Assembly (NCBI GenBank): GCA_950022655.1
Contig: OX465583.1
Location: 71,187,152 to 71,251,151 of the forward strand
Source: Alentia gelatinosa
Taxonomy: Eukaryota > Annelida > Polychaeta > Phyllodocida > Polynoidae
Direction: 5' to 3'
DNA length: 64,000 nucleotides
The notes under the pieces are model-generated. The model did not search any database, was not told where the DNA came from, and saw nothing but the letters and a program-made list of their open reading frames with translations. The position numbers and the translations under genes were made by a program. This document shows positions 40,886 through 51,310 of the stretch, one piece after another (within the stretch, counting starts at the first letter, position 1; every line of letters starts with the position of its first letter).

Positions 40886-41942
40886 CTGTAGAGACGCACT
40901 CAAACTGCATCGGCGGTGTCGCCTGCAATAATTACCGTGCCAACGAGTGGTTCAACCGCCCTGTTCCCGGTGTGATGCGATAGTTTGTTCCTCAGCGATA
41001 AACCGTTATTATCGCCCACTAGTATCTGGTGCATATGTACGAACATGCGTAGTGTTGAAGTCCATATATATATGGAGAGTGAAAATTTGCCGAAATTAAG
41101 CATATCACGACATATAAAGACATGTAATTCTCATGTCTTACTAACAATTCCTGTTTGTGAAATACTTATCTTTTCATTTATTTACATTAAAATCACATCA
41201 AAATAGTAGTACATCCAATAGTCCGTGCTAGCTGAATGGAAGAACGTGTCCAGACGCATGCGCATATTGAGTGGGCGATAATAACAATTTATCACAGGGT
41301 AACAAACTATGCAGCACACTGGGTGTGAACAGGGGTGTGATTTAGCAAGTGTACCTGGCCCTGCAATGGATTTACTGATATTTATTAAAGCCATAATTTG
41401 CCTCAACTGTCCAAAATCAAGGTATGTTTGGCAAACCCCGCACTGTTTACATAGGCCAGCTGTTCACCTCATAAATGTAGAAAACAAGTAGATTAGGTGC
41501 GAACACTTTAAGGGTGTGAGTGTGAACAGGGGTGTGACTTGTCTGCCTCACCGGTACCCTGGTCACACGAAGCCAAGTTGGAAGCCACTGCCAACGGCCC
41601 CCAAGGTACACAACAAGAGAAGTGTTTGATGGGCGGTGTCGCGGTGAATGAATTCCTTCATAAGAGTTCCCGGAAGAGACGCTCGGTATTCCTCGCTGGT
41701 TCCTGGCAGTTTCCCGGGCCGGGCCATCACAGTGCACCTGGTGCCAGCACTTGTTGACCGGGGGACAGGGAGGTGGGGTTTGCAGTGTCAGGAGCACGAG
41801 GTGTTGAGGGTCACTGAGTGTATTTAGTACGCCGGGGTTCTTAGTAAGTATCACCACGCTGTCACCAGTGATTATCATCAACATGTAACCGGCAAGTGAA
41901 TGGATGTCTTCATTCTGGGTCAGGAGGATACATGTACAGGAT
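40886..41942. other. unassigned stretch
   Basis: The longest frame not explained by a repeat is 145 codons on the minus strand (41447-41884). It shows no recognisable domain, signal peptide or membrane segment, so I do not call it a gene. 'gtgaacaggggtgtgact' appears twice (41325 and 41522). Confidence 0.35.
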
Positions 41943-42408
41943 TTAAAGACAAATGCTGGTAGTTGGGTGATTTCTAAATTCTATTGACTTTTGCAAATAA
42001 CTCTGGGTAGTATAAGTGTCAAATATCAGCGAATCGAAAATGCAATAAAATAGGCGTGTCACCTTGCTAACTTCTATGGGAAGGCCATCTGATAAGATAA
42101 GTGGCTAACTATTGGTGTCAATGGGAAACTGCAATTTTTTGACTTCGTGCCTTGATGATGTTCTATTGCTATCTTCAAATAATTCTGGATTCTGATAATT
42201 GAGAACATATACAAATGAGAAATGTAATAAAATACCATGTCACCATACTAACTTCTATGGGAAGGCCATCTGGAGAAGCAAAGTGCTTAAGTATTGGTGG
42301 CTTTGGGAAACTGTAATATTTTCATGAAATCAGATTAAATCTGTTTAAAATTTGGTTCTGAGTATAGATATAGAGGGCACTGCGATACCTACCCGCATTC
42401 GTGTTTAA
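41943..42408 (+). mobile_element. family L element with TTAA ends
   Basis: TTAA AGACAAATGCTGG at the left and CCGCATTCGTGT TTAA at the right: inverted repeats inside a TTAA on each side, the pattern of piggyBac-like non-autonomous elements. The interior has two units, each with 'cttctatgggaaggccatct' and 'gggaaactg'. Copies at 49229 (truncated) and 59002 (inverse, complete). Confidence 0.8.
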
Positions 42409-42484
42409 ACAGAGGGAGGTGTATCACCAATTTTGTCAATACAAAACGACCTGACCATGGTGTATTATTGAGGAAATGTGGATG
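42409..42484. other. unassigned stretch
   Basis: No feature supported. Confidence 0.3.
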
Positions 42485-42565
42485 GAAGTTTACAGTCAGA
42501 GCTCGTATCCCACCATCGAGTTTGAATCGCGCAGTAGTTCACAAGGCAAAGCCGCGTGAATTATG
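42485..42565. repeat. HT-C hairpin arm fragment
   Basis: 'gtttacagtcagagctcgta', 'gagtttgaatcgcgcagtag' and 'gcaaagccgcgtgaatta'. It is cut at the core, where the 40-bp array begins. Confidence 0.7.
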
Positions 42566-43200
42566 TCACCACGGACACATCTCCCCCCACATTCTCTGTG
42601 ACCAGGCACCATGCACACATCTCCCCCCACATTCTCTGTGACCAGTCCCCACGGACACATCTTCCCCCATATTCTCTGTGACCCGTCACCATGCACACAT
42701 CTTCCCCCACATTCTCTGTGACCTGTCACCACGGACACATCTCCCCACACATTCTCTGTGACCCGCTACCACACACACATCTCCCCCCACATTCTCTGTG
42801 ACCAGTCCCCACGGACACATCTCCCCCCACATTCTCTGTGACCCGTCACCATGCACACATCTCCCCCCACATTCTCTGTGACCCCTCACTACAGACACGT
42901 CCCCCCCACATTCTCTGTGACCCCTCACCACAGACACATCTCCCCCCACATTCCTTGTAACCCGTCACCATGTACACAACTCCCCCTACATTCTCTGTGA
43001 CCAGTCACCACGAACACATCTCCCCCCACATTCTCTGTGACCCGTCACCATGTCTACATCTCCCCCCACATTCTCTGTGACCCATCACCATGCACACATC
43101 TCCCCCCACATTCTCTGTGACCCGTCACAATGCTCACATCTCCCCCCACATTCTCTGTGACCCATCACCATGCACACATCTCCCCCCACATTATCTGTGC
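42566..43200. repeat. 40-bp tandem repeat, about 16 copies
   Basis: Unit 'cacacatctccccccacatt' plus 'ctctgtgacccgtcaccatg'. The variable part alternates between CACCATG and CCCACGG forms. The frames on the minus strand (MWGEMCPWG-like) derive from the repeat. Confidence 0.9.
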
Positions 43201-44095
43201 CCAAAGACGCGGTAAACGCGACTTATCGACGTGTGATCGCCTTCACAATGGTCGCTATGATCTCGTCTAAAGTCTCGTTGTTCCACGCAAACACGGACGA
43301 GATTGACCTCGCCAACGCCACGTCCTTGACCTTGCCTCATGTGGACAGACGTTTGGCCGGCGGCGGACCTTGCCTCTCGGAGACAGACCCGCCTTTCTGC
43401 CCTGCCCCTGGGCGTGGCGCAGTGGGGGGGGGGGGGGGGGGGTGATTGGGTGGAAGAATACAGCCCCGTGATCGGGATAATCTACTCATTCACTGCCAAT
43501 CATAGCGGTACAGATTAAGCAATATCTATGATGAAATGTCCTCGGAGGAAGAGATTCAAGCCACATATATATATGATTTGTGACGAGACGTTGAAAAAAT
43601 CCCCCGAGTAATCGAGACTTTCTGTGAAAACCAAGAACCACCATGAAAAAGGACTTTTTTTTATTACAAATACAAGCCACATATATCCCTCACTTCTAAA
43701 GTGAATTTCAGTGAAATATGAAATTTGTTCTGCTGAAACTTTTGCTAATAACTGACATTAATCAGCTGTTCTCTTTCTATGAATGAACTGATTGGATGAT
43801 ATATTATCATATGCCGAACGTCATAAATGAAATACTACCCGCAGCTAGGGGTGCAGTATAAATTATGTTCGGGCACACTGTGACGTAGTGACTTAGCCCG
43901 TTCAGAACGACTTCAGGAGGACATCTATAGAATGGCTTTTTTTTAAATTTAGGCATATGATGATAAGCCAATGCGGATGCCATTCTGGGCCTTTTTTGAC
44001 TGAAAAGTACGGGCCTTCGCCTGCGGCGACAGGCCATATTTTATAGTCGAAAGACCTCGAACGGCCATGCCTGCGGGCTCAGTAACTATGTTTTC
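43201..44095. other. unassigned stretch with G tract
   Basis: G run at 43423-43442. A CpG-containing part at 43205-43400 and AT-rich DNA after it. No supported gene. Confidence 0.35.
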
Positions 44096-44099
44096 TCAT

Positions 44100-44412
44100 A
44101 TTATGTAATTATATAGAACTGGATGTGTTGCAATCATCATCCAGTGTCGATTATGGCACATCCAAACCAGTGTAGTATTGTGTATTTTATTATTTGAGTG
44201 CGCTTCTGGATTTATCCCACCCCTTTCTATGACCTTAAATAGCATCATAAAATCAGAAAAATTAGAATATACTTAGCAAATCCATATGACGTCATATCAC
44301 ATTCATTACGCCACAACCATGGCGTAGTATTGTCACTTTACGGGGGTGATCATTGAGTATTTATCTAACGTCATTGCTATGGCTAAACTTGTGCCAGGGG
44401 TGAGGTAATTGA
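44100..44412 (+). mobile_element. HT-B element
   Basis: Right hairpin arm 'acatccaaaccagtgtagta' (left arm decayed). Junction GCTTCTGGATTTATCCCACC at 44205, bordered segment with 'cacaaccatggcgtagtatt', and the end CCAGGGGTGAGGTAATTG at 44395. Confidence 0.8.
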
Positions 44413-44751
44413 GGACCACTTGACCAGACGATCTACACTCGTCACGTTTTAGTAGTCTCATGTAAATGCGGGGTTAGGGCTCCTTGTACACCTCTCTCTG
44501 ATCTGAACACATACTGAGCCCAGGTTCGCGATCACTGCCCCCAGGCCACGTCATGTGACCACCCCACGTGACATACCCACGTGAGGTGACCACGTGGTCG
44601 GAGCACGTGGTTCCCATTGGCGTGTACCAGTTAGAGCGAGGACGGTGTGGGGGTGTGAGTGAGCAAGTGGCAGAAGTGGGCACTGCACAGTAGGGGTGTA
44701 TACGGTGGGCATGGGTGAGGGGGGGGGGAGTGTGTGCTGAAGATGAGGGGT
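44413..44751. other. GC-rich stretch around the E-box cluster
   Basis: Apart from the phased hexamers and a G run at 44718-44730, nothing is recognised. Confidence 0.35.
44552..44609. promoter_or_regulatory. five E-box hexamers at exact 13-bp spacing
   Basis: CATGTG at 44552 and CACGTG at 44565, 44578, 44591 and 44604. CACGTG is its own reverse complement and is the core site of bHLH factors such as MYC/MAX, USF or CLOCK types. The spacers differ, so the array is either a selected cluster or an old 13-bp tandem repeat. Regulatory function is inference only. Confidence 0.45.
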
Positions 44752-45168
44752 TATGCCCAGTTCACACTGTGTGACTGGAGGTACCTAGGTACGCCCAGAG
44801 ACTGGGCCTATTGGGTAGGCCCCGTCTTAAACTGGAGGTACCTGTGAGTGCGTAGCTTGGAAAATACACAGTGTGAACTGCGCTCTTCCCACTATTCTTG
44901 AAGCTGGGCATACTGGGTAAAACCAGTCTCAGACTAGGTGGCATCATTGGGATTATAGGTATAATTGGGTTGCATTGATGTACATGTTTAGCACGAGAGG
45001 CAGGCCAGTGGATTCTCAAAGCTATAAGCCTAGTTCGTTAAGAATTCTCCTCACATAGAGCGCAGTGAGAACCTCGTACAGAATACCGCTTAGAGAGTGT
45101 GAGATCTTATGAGAGGGGTGCACCCACTGGGCGTACCTAAAAGCGCCCAGTGTGAGCGGGGCTCTAGA
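44752..45168. mobile_element. family W inverted-repeat element carrying half of a K element
   Basis: Left end 'gcccagttcacactgtgtga' and right end 'gcgcccagtgtgagcgggg' are inverted. 'ggaggtacctaggtacgccc' and a second 'ggaggtacctgtgagtgcgt' lie inside. Positions 44936-45122 are the right half of family K, inserted or recombined into W. Confidence 0.65.
44936..45122. repeat. family K right half
   Basis: From 'ggtggcatcattgggattat' to GATCTTATGAGAGGGGTGCA, with 'agcctagttcgttaagaatt'. The left half of the palindrome is absent. Confidence 0.8.
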
Positions 45169-45479
45169 CGCTGGAGGGTGGAGATGTGCACAGGGCCCGG
45201 CCCTCTCACCTCCCGCTTATTATCACGGCACACCATGTGTATGAGCAGCTCAACGTGCCGCGAGCACCTCGGTCAAACCACTTTATTAACGCTCATACCC
45301 GCTCGCCCGCCCCTTATGTAGGCCTAGAGTTAGGCCTCCGCCTGATCCGAGGCGTGGGTAGGTGGTTGGCAGCCTACCAGGCTCGTTGCTTCTCCTCCAC
45401 CTGCAGACACCTCACTGCCCAACGTATAATGTACTGAGTGCTGTAATCTCCCATATCCCAAACGCATACTCCACCACAT
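45169..45479. other. unassigned stretch
   Basis: No feature supported. Confidence 0.35.
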
Positions 45480-45776
45480 CACATTTAACGTACCTTACTT
45501 TATGTAACTATGAAATATATGTAAATACCTTGTAGTATTAAGTATCGCTGCCTGTACTTTGCAGTGAATCGAAAGTGTATACTGATGTATTACCATATCT
45601 ATTTATTGACACCTTGTATTAAATGTTCTTCTCTTTATATTTAAACCAACATATATATCAATACCGAAAATGAAATATGGCCCTGGAGCCTACCGAAAAT
45701 AGGGTGAATGTCCATCCTAGTAGACCACTCCAGAATAAAGATCAACATAAAAAAAAGAAAAAAAAAGACACACACT
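45480..45776 (+). mobile_element. retroelement 3' end with poly-A
   Basis: 'atggccctggagcctaccga' and 'ccactccagaataaagatc' with an AATAAA signal, then a long A-rich tail to 45768. Matches 18853-18970 in inverse. The upstream part (45480-45680) is AT-rich and probably 3' untranslated sequence of the same element. Confidence 0.6.
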
Positions 45777-45824
45777 CAGGCCTCTCCCTAGGCACAAGAT
45801 GGGTCGGGTTGAATGGGACAGAAT

Positions 45825-46108
45825 ATCAAGAGACGTCACGAGTTTGAGTCTGAGTTTATTTATGCCACGCATTTTATTGGCTCCACAATTTCACGAGTCG
45901 AAGACGAGTGACATTACGGAGCCAATAAGATGAGTGGCATAAATAAGCTCAAACTCAAACGAGTGGCGTTTAGATTTTATCCTACCCCGTTTCCATATTT
46001 TTTTCAATATCAGAAAGTAGTGGCATAAACAACACTTTATGTCACGCCTGTGAAATAAACAAATCCCATGTTAATCCTATGGCGTTTTTTATTAGGGGTA
46101 GGATAAAG
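45825..46108 (-). mobile_element. HT-T-related element, inverted
   Basis: Hairpin arms 'gagtttgagtctgagtttat' and 'aataagctcaaactcaaacg' around TTTCACGAGTCGAAGACGAG. Junction TTAGATTTTATCCTACCCCG at 45971. The bordered segment ends TTAGGGGTAGGATAAA. Closely similar to 50393-50680 in the opposite orientation. Confidence 0.85.
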
Positions 46109-46111
46109 CCA

Positions 46112-46502
46112 TTTATATTGGCAGACGAAAACGGCACCGATTAATCGAGTTTCTCGAAAAATCGGTCGGTGGTGCCATCGACTGAACGTCGGTATCAAAT
46201 AATGGGTTAGGGTACAGCATATAGTTTCTCCTGTATTTTACAGTTATAGGTTGTTTATATTCACCGTTCTGGCATTGGTGTCCGACTATTGGTAGTAAAA
46301 TGCAGACCGCCACAGATTAAATCAATTTCGTTTGATTTCATCGGCGGGTGCAGAAGTCGGTCGGTGGTGCCAAATTGGGTAAGGTGGGAGAGAAAGGTCG
46401 GTGACCATTTGTGACAATTATTCCACTAAATTTGTCGCAGATTCGGTGGGTGGTGCAAAATGCCATGGTCAGTGGTCATAATCGGCAGATGGAAACGCCA
46501 CA
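46112..46502. mobile_element. family F element
   Basis: Ends 'tatattggcagacgaaaacg' and 'cggcagatggaaacgcc'. Interior 'ggtcggtggtgccatcgact', 'gattaaatcaatttcgtttg' and 'gtcggtggtgccaaattg'. Related to 21440-21800, 53398-53660 and 60507. Confidence 0.7.
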
Positions 46503-46529
46503 CAAGAGGGAACAGCATCGAAATCCATA

Positions 46530-46786
46530 GCCACGGAAAATATGCCATAAGTTTTGGTTGCAGAGTAATCCCATGAGGCAAAGCCGAGTGAGATTACGTA
46601 GCAAACTGAAACAGCAGGCATATTTCCTATGCTTATGGTTCAAGTGTGTGAGGTTAAACGTGGCTTATCGAAGATTTGTGTGACTTCCTAGGCTGCCCTA
46701 TGCGCCTGAAGCGGTCGTGAAAGAGACTAGTTGAGTTCCCACTGTTAAGTCCATGGAGATAGAATACCAGGGGTGAGATAAAGGTT
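46530..46786 (-). mobile_element. HT-type element with a different hairpin
   Basis: Hairpin arms 'gaaaatatgccataagtttt' and 'aacagcaggcatatttcc' around GAGTAATCCCATGAGGCAAA..GTGAGATTACG. The bordered segment's far end 'gttcccactgttaagtccat' and ACCAGGGGTGAGATAAA at 46768 is HT-A-like. The junction region itself is decayed. Confidence 0.65.
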
Positions 46787-46789
46787 GTT

Positions 46790-47086
46790 ATCTCAACCCC
46801 TGGTATATGTGTCCCATAGGCTTATCATTGGAAACTTGTTCTCCATTCCCCTACAAGTATTGCAGTCCGTTCTCCATGGTCTCTATCCTGTGTGTCCATT
46901 CTTTTAGTATGTACAGCGGTGAGATAAAGACAGAAAGCAACTCGTTTTGTTCAGAGTCGTTGTTCTTCAACTTGTTTGAATGCTATGGGATATTCACTCA
47001 GCTGTCGCCTCATTCATATCATTCCACATCAAACTCATGGAGAACGAAGACTTTGACAAAAACTTGTTGGTTTCTTCTTTATTCAT
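46790..47086 (+). mobile_element. HT-A element
   Basis: TATCTCAACCCCTGGTATAT start, junction CAGCGGTGAGATAAAGACAG at 46915. Hairpin with 'cgttttgttcagagtcgttg' and 'gagaacgaagactttgacaa'. Confidence 0.85.
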
Positions 47087-47087
47087 C

Positions 47088-47236
47088 TCACCCCTGGTAT
47101 ATATAGGAATAACATTGGGAACTCGTTCTCCATGCCCTTATGAGCATTGCAGTCCGTTCTCCTTGGTTTATATCCTGTGCGTCGTCCGTTCTTTTAGTGT
47201 GTCCAGGGGTGAGATAAATACAGAAAGCAACCTCCG
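47088..47236 (+). mobile_element. HT-A bordered segment joined to an HT-T element
   Basis: CTCACCCCTGGTATATATAG to CAGGGGTGAGATAAATACAG, then 'aaagcaacctccgtacttca' leads directly into TTTATCCTACCCCTAATAAA, so the hairpin is replaced by the next element. Confidence 0.75.
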
Positions 47237-47245
47237 TACTTCAGT

Positions 47246-47555
47246 CTTTATCCTACCCCTAATAAAAAACTCCATAGGCTTAACATTGGGTCACTGTATT
47301 CGGTCTGGGGTTCAGAAAAATGAAAAATATCGCTCTAGTGGGATACACTTGACAAATAACGTCATTTGTTAATGTAGCAGTAATTTAGACGGACGGGGTA
47401 GGATAAATTCTAAACCAAACTCGAGTTAGTCGTGTTCTTGTTCATCGGACTCCGGCAAGATCGCATATTACTGCTCTCGGCTTCGCCTCGCGTAGTAATA
47501 TGCGATCTTGCCGCCGTGGGATAAACAACAACAAGACTAACTCTTGTTTGGTCTC
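47246..47555 (+). mobile_element. HT-T element with its own hairpin type
   Basis: Junction GGGGTAGGATAAATTCTAAA at 47395. The hairpin has arms 'actcgagttagtcgtgttct' and 'caacaagactaactcttgt' and the core TTACTGCTCTCGGCTTCGCC. The inner stem 'ggcaagatcgcatattac' pairs with 'gtaatatgcgatcttgcc'. Confidence 0.85.
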
Positions 47556-47986
47556 TCCATAATACCCTCCACGATATCAACTTGACTGAATGGAAATCAA
47601 TACAAGACCAAAACCGCACAATCACGAAACAATGAAAGGTATCCTCGAGATATATACATACATGCACATTCACCAGTTAAATAATTGTTTGCCTGCCTTC
47701 TTATTCAATGACCTCAGTCTCCATTCTCTAACATCACGGGATAGTCTAACAGCGATGCATGACATTGAATGAAACAAAAGATGATAAACAAAGGAAAGGC
47801 ACTTAAGATTGTTGGTCACGAAAGATGTCCTGTTGTAACGTCTCAACTGAAACTCTAAATTCACCAATGGCTTTATGTTTGAACAGGTATTGTAATGTAT
47901 AAGCGGAATCTTTGTATTTTTAATAGATTGGAGCACACGCTCATTTACTCTGCCTATAGGTTAGCGTGGTCACATAGACTTGAAGC
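47556..47986. other. unassigned stretch
   Basis: An 88-codon minus frame (47670-47936) has no recognisable domain. Confidence 0.35.
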
Positions 47987-47987
47987 C

Positions 47988-48090
47988 GGGGACACACCAA
48001 GTGAGAAATGCAGCGATTTCCAGAATCGCTAAAAGACAATGGCGGGTATGAGAGCTATTACCTTAAATTGATGCTTGATATATTTGGAAC
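47988..48090 (+). repeat. family S fragment
   Basis: 'ggggacacaccaagtgagaa' and 'cagcgatttccagaatcgc' match the left end of 15632. The right end is missing. Confidence 0.7.
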
Positions 48091-48118
48091 CTAGTTGACT
48101 TGCCATTTTTGCAACTGC

Positions 48119-48664
48119 CTGTCTCAGTATCACAGATGGATGGCCGCTGGTAGAGCGCATTTTTCCCGCGACAAGTTTCCGGACAACTATACGATTTAAG
48201 GGGGCGTCCACCAACCACAACAAGGCTACGACAATGGGTTCCAGATAAGTTCCACGATTGGCCTACGATTGGAGGCCTTGTCGTGGTTGGTGGACCCCAG
48301 TTCCCGACAAGAGTCTACGACAAGGCCACGATAAGGCCACGATTGGGCTGCGATGGGAAGCTTATCGGGAGCCTTCCGATAAGGCTACGACAACATCGAA
48401 CATGTTCGATTTTTCCAACGACTGGATCTTTGTCGTGGAGTGTCGTGGTTTCCTCGATATCACTGTCGTAGTGTGGATGTCTTTTTTCGGGACCCAACGA
48501 CATCTACGACACGCCCTGACAACGCTGTCGTAAAGCCCCCCTTCTGACGACAAGGCTGTGACAAGCGCCGTTAGGAACTTTCTTGTCGGCGCTTGTCGTA
48601 GCCTTGTTGTGGTAGGTGCCTTTTGGGAACTAATCGTTCAACTCTGAATCGGTTGATGTGCATC
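48119..48664. mobile_element. family D remnant split by a nested M element
   Basis: D-like 'gacaagtttccggacaacta' and 'tacgattta' precede 48198. 'tttgggaactaatcgttcaa' and 'ctctgaatcgg', with the D end 'gatgtgcatcagacttt', resume after 48616. The D sequence would be continuous without the inserted M. Confidence 0.75.
48198..48615 (+). mobile_element. family M element nested in D
   Basis: Start AGGGGGCGTCCACCAACCAC after TTA. Interior shared with 9186-9577 ('tacgattggaggccttgtcg', 'gtcgtggttggtggac'). The right end is decayed to TTGTGGTAGGTGCCT followed by TTT, in place of the TTA expected of an intact duplication. Confidence 0.8.
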
Positions 48665-48665
48665 A

Positions 48666-49226
48666 GACTTTACCCCAATATTAATTTCTATCTATTTTGC
48701 ATACGTTGGACTATCAACGCAGATATCATCACAGGATAATTCAGATGGAACACTATAAAAGGTCGGTTCCTCGAGCCACTTCTAAGCACTCCAGAATGTT
48801 CTAAGTTACAGTTAGTTACAAAGGTATATTGAATATAAAAAGAATGAATATAAAAATATATTATATTATTTTATATTAAAAATAAAAAAGATCTATATAA
48901 CATATCACTCAGTAAACAAACATGTACTCAGAACTGTACTTTCCATGATGAAGGAAAGATCCTCGTATAAGTTGTTTTGGTTGTAAAAAATAAATTTTAC
49001 TATAAAAAAAACAAAAACCGCCAGAAGCATCCAGTGCTCAGTGTGGGCATGGCGGTTCCGGTCTAGTGAACGAGTCAGCGAGGCTTCATCAGACCGGGAC
49101 GGTGTTGTGTAGAGGCGCGAGGCTGGAAGAAACATGTTATACATGTCACTGACTTCTTCTCATGTACAATCCCAACACCTGTGTGCCTGTCACACCATCT
49201 AGTCCGTCCTAAAGGGAGGGTGTGCT
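48666..49226. other. unassigned, AT-rich at 48830-49010
   Basis: No feature supported. Confidence 0.35.
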
Positions 49227-49228
49227 CG

Positions 49229-49620
49229 TTAAAGACAAATGCTGGTAGTTGGGTGATTTTTAAACTCCATTGATTTTTGCGAATAATTCTCGATAATATA
49301 AGTTTCATATATCAGCAATTAGAAAATGCAAAAAAAAAAATTTCTACGGGAAGGCCATCTGAAAATGTAAGTGCTTAACTATTGGTGTCTATGGGAAACT
49401 GCAATATTTTGACTTTGTTGCTAAATGACACTGATGTTCTATTGCTATCTTCAAATAATTCTGGATTCTGATAGTTGGGAACATGTACAAATGAGAAAAG
49501 CTAAAAAAAATACTATGTCACCATGCTAACTTCTATGGGAAGGCCATCTGGAGAAGCTAAGTGCGTAAATATTTGGTGTCTATGGGAAACTGCAATATTT
49601 TCATGAAAACAGATGGCATT
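49229..49620 (+). mobile_element. family L element, 3'-truncated
   Basis: Starts TTAAAGACAAATGCTGGTAG as at 41943, with both internal 'gggaaggccatct' units. The right TTAA end is missing. Confidence 0.75.
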
Positions 49621-49724
49621 ACCTATTTAGAAATTAGTAGTGAATACGAGTGATTGCCCAATCAGCGGCCAGAATCTCAGAGAAAAGTCAATACTAGAGA
49701 TTTAAACGTTTCTATCAGTGAAAG

Positions 49725-50092
49725 GTAAATAGACAATAATCGCTGGTTTTGTTGACAGGCGGCCGTAAACCACGACAGGTTGACGCGTAGTAATACACGC
49801 GCTAGCACGAGTGGTTTACAGAACTGCCTGTCTACAAAACCAACGTTTGTTGCATTTATTATTCATCTTTTCGAATAGATTAAACCCAGTAATTGCCATG
49901 TCAAAGGGAATAATGATCGAAACTATTTCTTTGCTATACAGCAAAAGGGACTATTTCTCCCGTATTCGATGGTTTTGAGGACGTATACCACAGTTATGGT
50001 ATCTGACAGGTTTTATAATGGGTCGTGGTTTACTGAGTCCGTATACATTTTCAATGGGGTTTTGTATACGATGGACAGTAAATCCAGAACCG
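49725..50092 (+). mobile_element. family H element
   Basis: Hairpin arms 'gttgacaggcggccgtaaac' and 'gtggtttacagaactgcctg'. Body 'attaaacccagtaattgcca', 'gggactatttctcccgtatt'. End TTTGTATACGATGGACAGTA. Confidence 0.85.
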
Positions 50093-50390
50093 CCCTGGAA
50101 TAATAAAGTAAACGATACTGGTTTGAATGCGGTGCAGTTCTATATAAGTATGAGACGGTAACACCGTATGAGGCACACCTTCTCTATTCCCACCAGAATC
50201 AGCTCGCCCGGGGACTGGCGTCGGGCCAGTGACGTCGCCCGAGCGTGCAGCACCGCGGCATGGGGCATGTCAGGGCATAAAGATGACCTGCCTCCCCATG
50301 TTCAAGGTCACAGGTCCTTATATAAAGCTGAGAGGTCAAAGTGTCAGTCAGGGAGTGTTAGGTAGAGCGGGTCCTCATGTAGAAGTAGTT
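50093..50390. other. unassigned stretch
   Basis: No feature supported. Confidence 0.35.
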
Positions 50391-50392
50391 AT

Positions 50393-50682
50393 CCTACCCC
50401 TAATAAAAAGCGCCATAAGCTTAACATGGGATTTGTTGATGTCACAGGTGTGACGTAAAGTGTTGTTTATGTCACTACTTCCTAATGCTGAACAAATGTG
50501 AAAACAGGGTGGGATAAAATCTAGACGCCACTCGTTTGAGTTTGAGTTTATTTATGTCACTCATTTTTTTGGCTTTGTAATGTCACTCGTCTTTAACTCG
50601 TGAAATTACGGAGCCAATAAAATGTGTGACATAAATTAACTCAGACTCAAACTCGTGATGTCCCTTGGTATTATCATATAGC
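50393..50682 (+). mobile_element. HT-T-related element
   Basis: CCTACCCCTAATAAAAAGCG start, junction CAGGGTGGGATAAAATCTAG at 50505. Hairpin 'gagtttgagtttatttatgt' with 'aattaactcagactcaaact'. The element at 45825 is its inverted twin. Confidence 0.85.
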
Positions 50683-50761
50683 TATAGCCGAACGCATATC
50701 AAATGCTACCCTCTGTTAGACAGTGAATGAGTTAAGAATCGATGATTAAATAAGCTAATAG

Positions 50762-51032
50762 TATGGCGATTATGGTGCATCCGAATGAGTGAAGTATTGT
50801 GTATTTTACGATTTGAGTGCGGTTCTGGATTTATCTTACCCCTTTCAAGGACACCAAATAGCACCACAATATCAGAATAATTCAAATTGCTTAAGCAGTT
50901 GCTTATGACGTCATTTCATATCATTTCACCATGACCATGGCATAGTATCGGCACTTTTTATAGGTGGTCGTTGTATATTTATGAAATTTTTATGTTTTTC
51001 CTATGGCTAAACTTGTAGCAGGGGTGAGATAA
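50762..51032 (+). mobile_element. HT-B element
   Basis: Right hairpin arm only ('gcatccgaatgagtgaagta'). Junction GGTTCTGGATTTATCTTACC at 50820, 'caccatgaccatggcatagt', and the end AGCAGGGGTGAGATAATA at 51017. Confidence 0.8.
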
Positions 51033-51037
51033 TAATA

Positions 51038-51310
51038 ATTAGATAAAAATAATCAACAATCACCCCCGTAAAGTGACAATATTACGCCACGGCCTTGGCG
51101 GAGTGAATATGAGATGGATATGCTAAGTAATTTTGATTATTCTGAGAATGTGATGCAATTTGATGTCCTTGAAAGGGGTGCAATAGACCTAGAACTGCGC
51201 TAAAATAAAAAAAATACTCCACTGATTTGGATGCACCATAATTGTCACTCAGCTTTGCCTCAATGACAATTGCACCGCATCCAAACTCATAGAGTATTGA
51301 GTATTTACAT
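51038..51310 (-). mobile_element. HT-B element, inverted
   Basis: 'caatcacccccgtaaagtga', 'gccacggccttggcggagtg', and the junction in inverse 'gaaaggggtgcaatagacc'. The hairpin has arms 'tactccactgatttggatgc' and 'gcatccaaactcatagagta' around TTGTCACTCAGCTTTGCCTC. It faces the copy at 50762. Confidence 0.8.

Noticed and set aside
41447..41884. 145-codon minus-strand frame outside repeats
   Set aside because: No recognisable domain, no convincing start context and mixed composition. Frames of this length can occur by chance, so I list it only as unassigned.
42496..42949. Minus-strand frames with RECGGRCVHGDGSQ repeats
   Set aside because: Product of the 40-bp tandem array.
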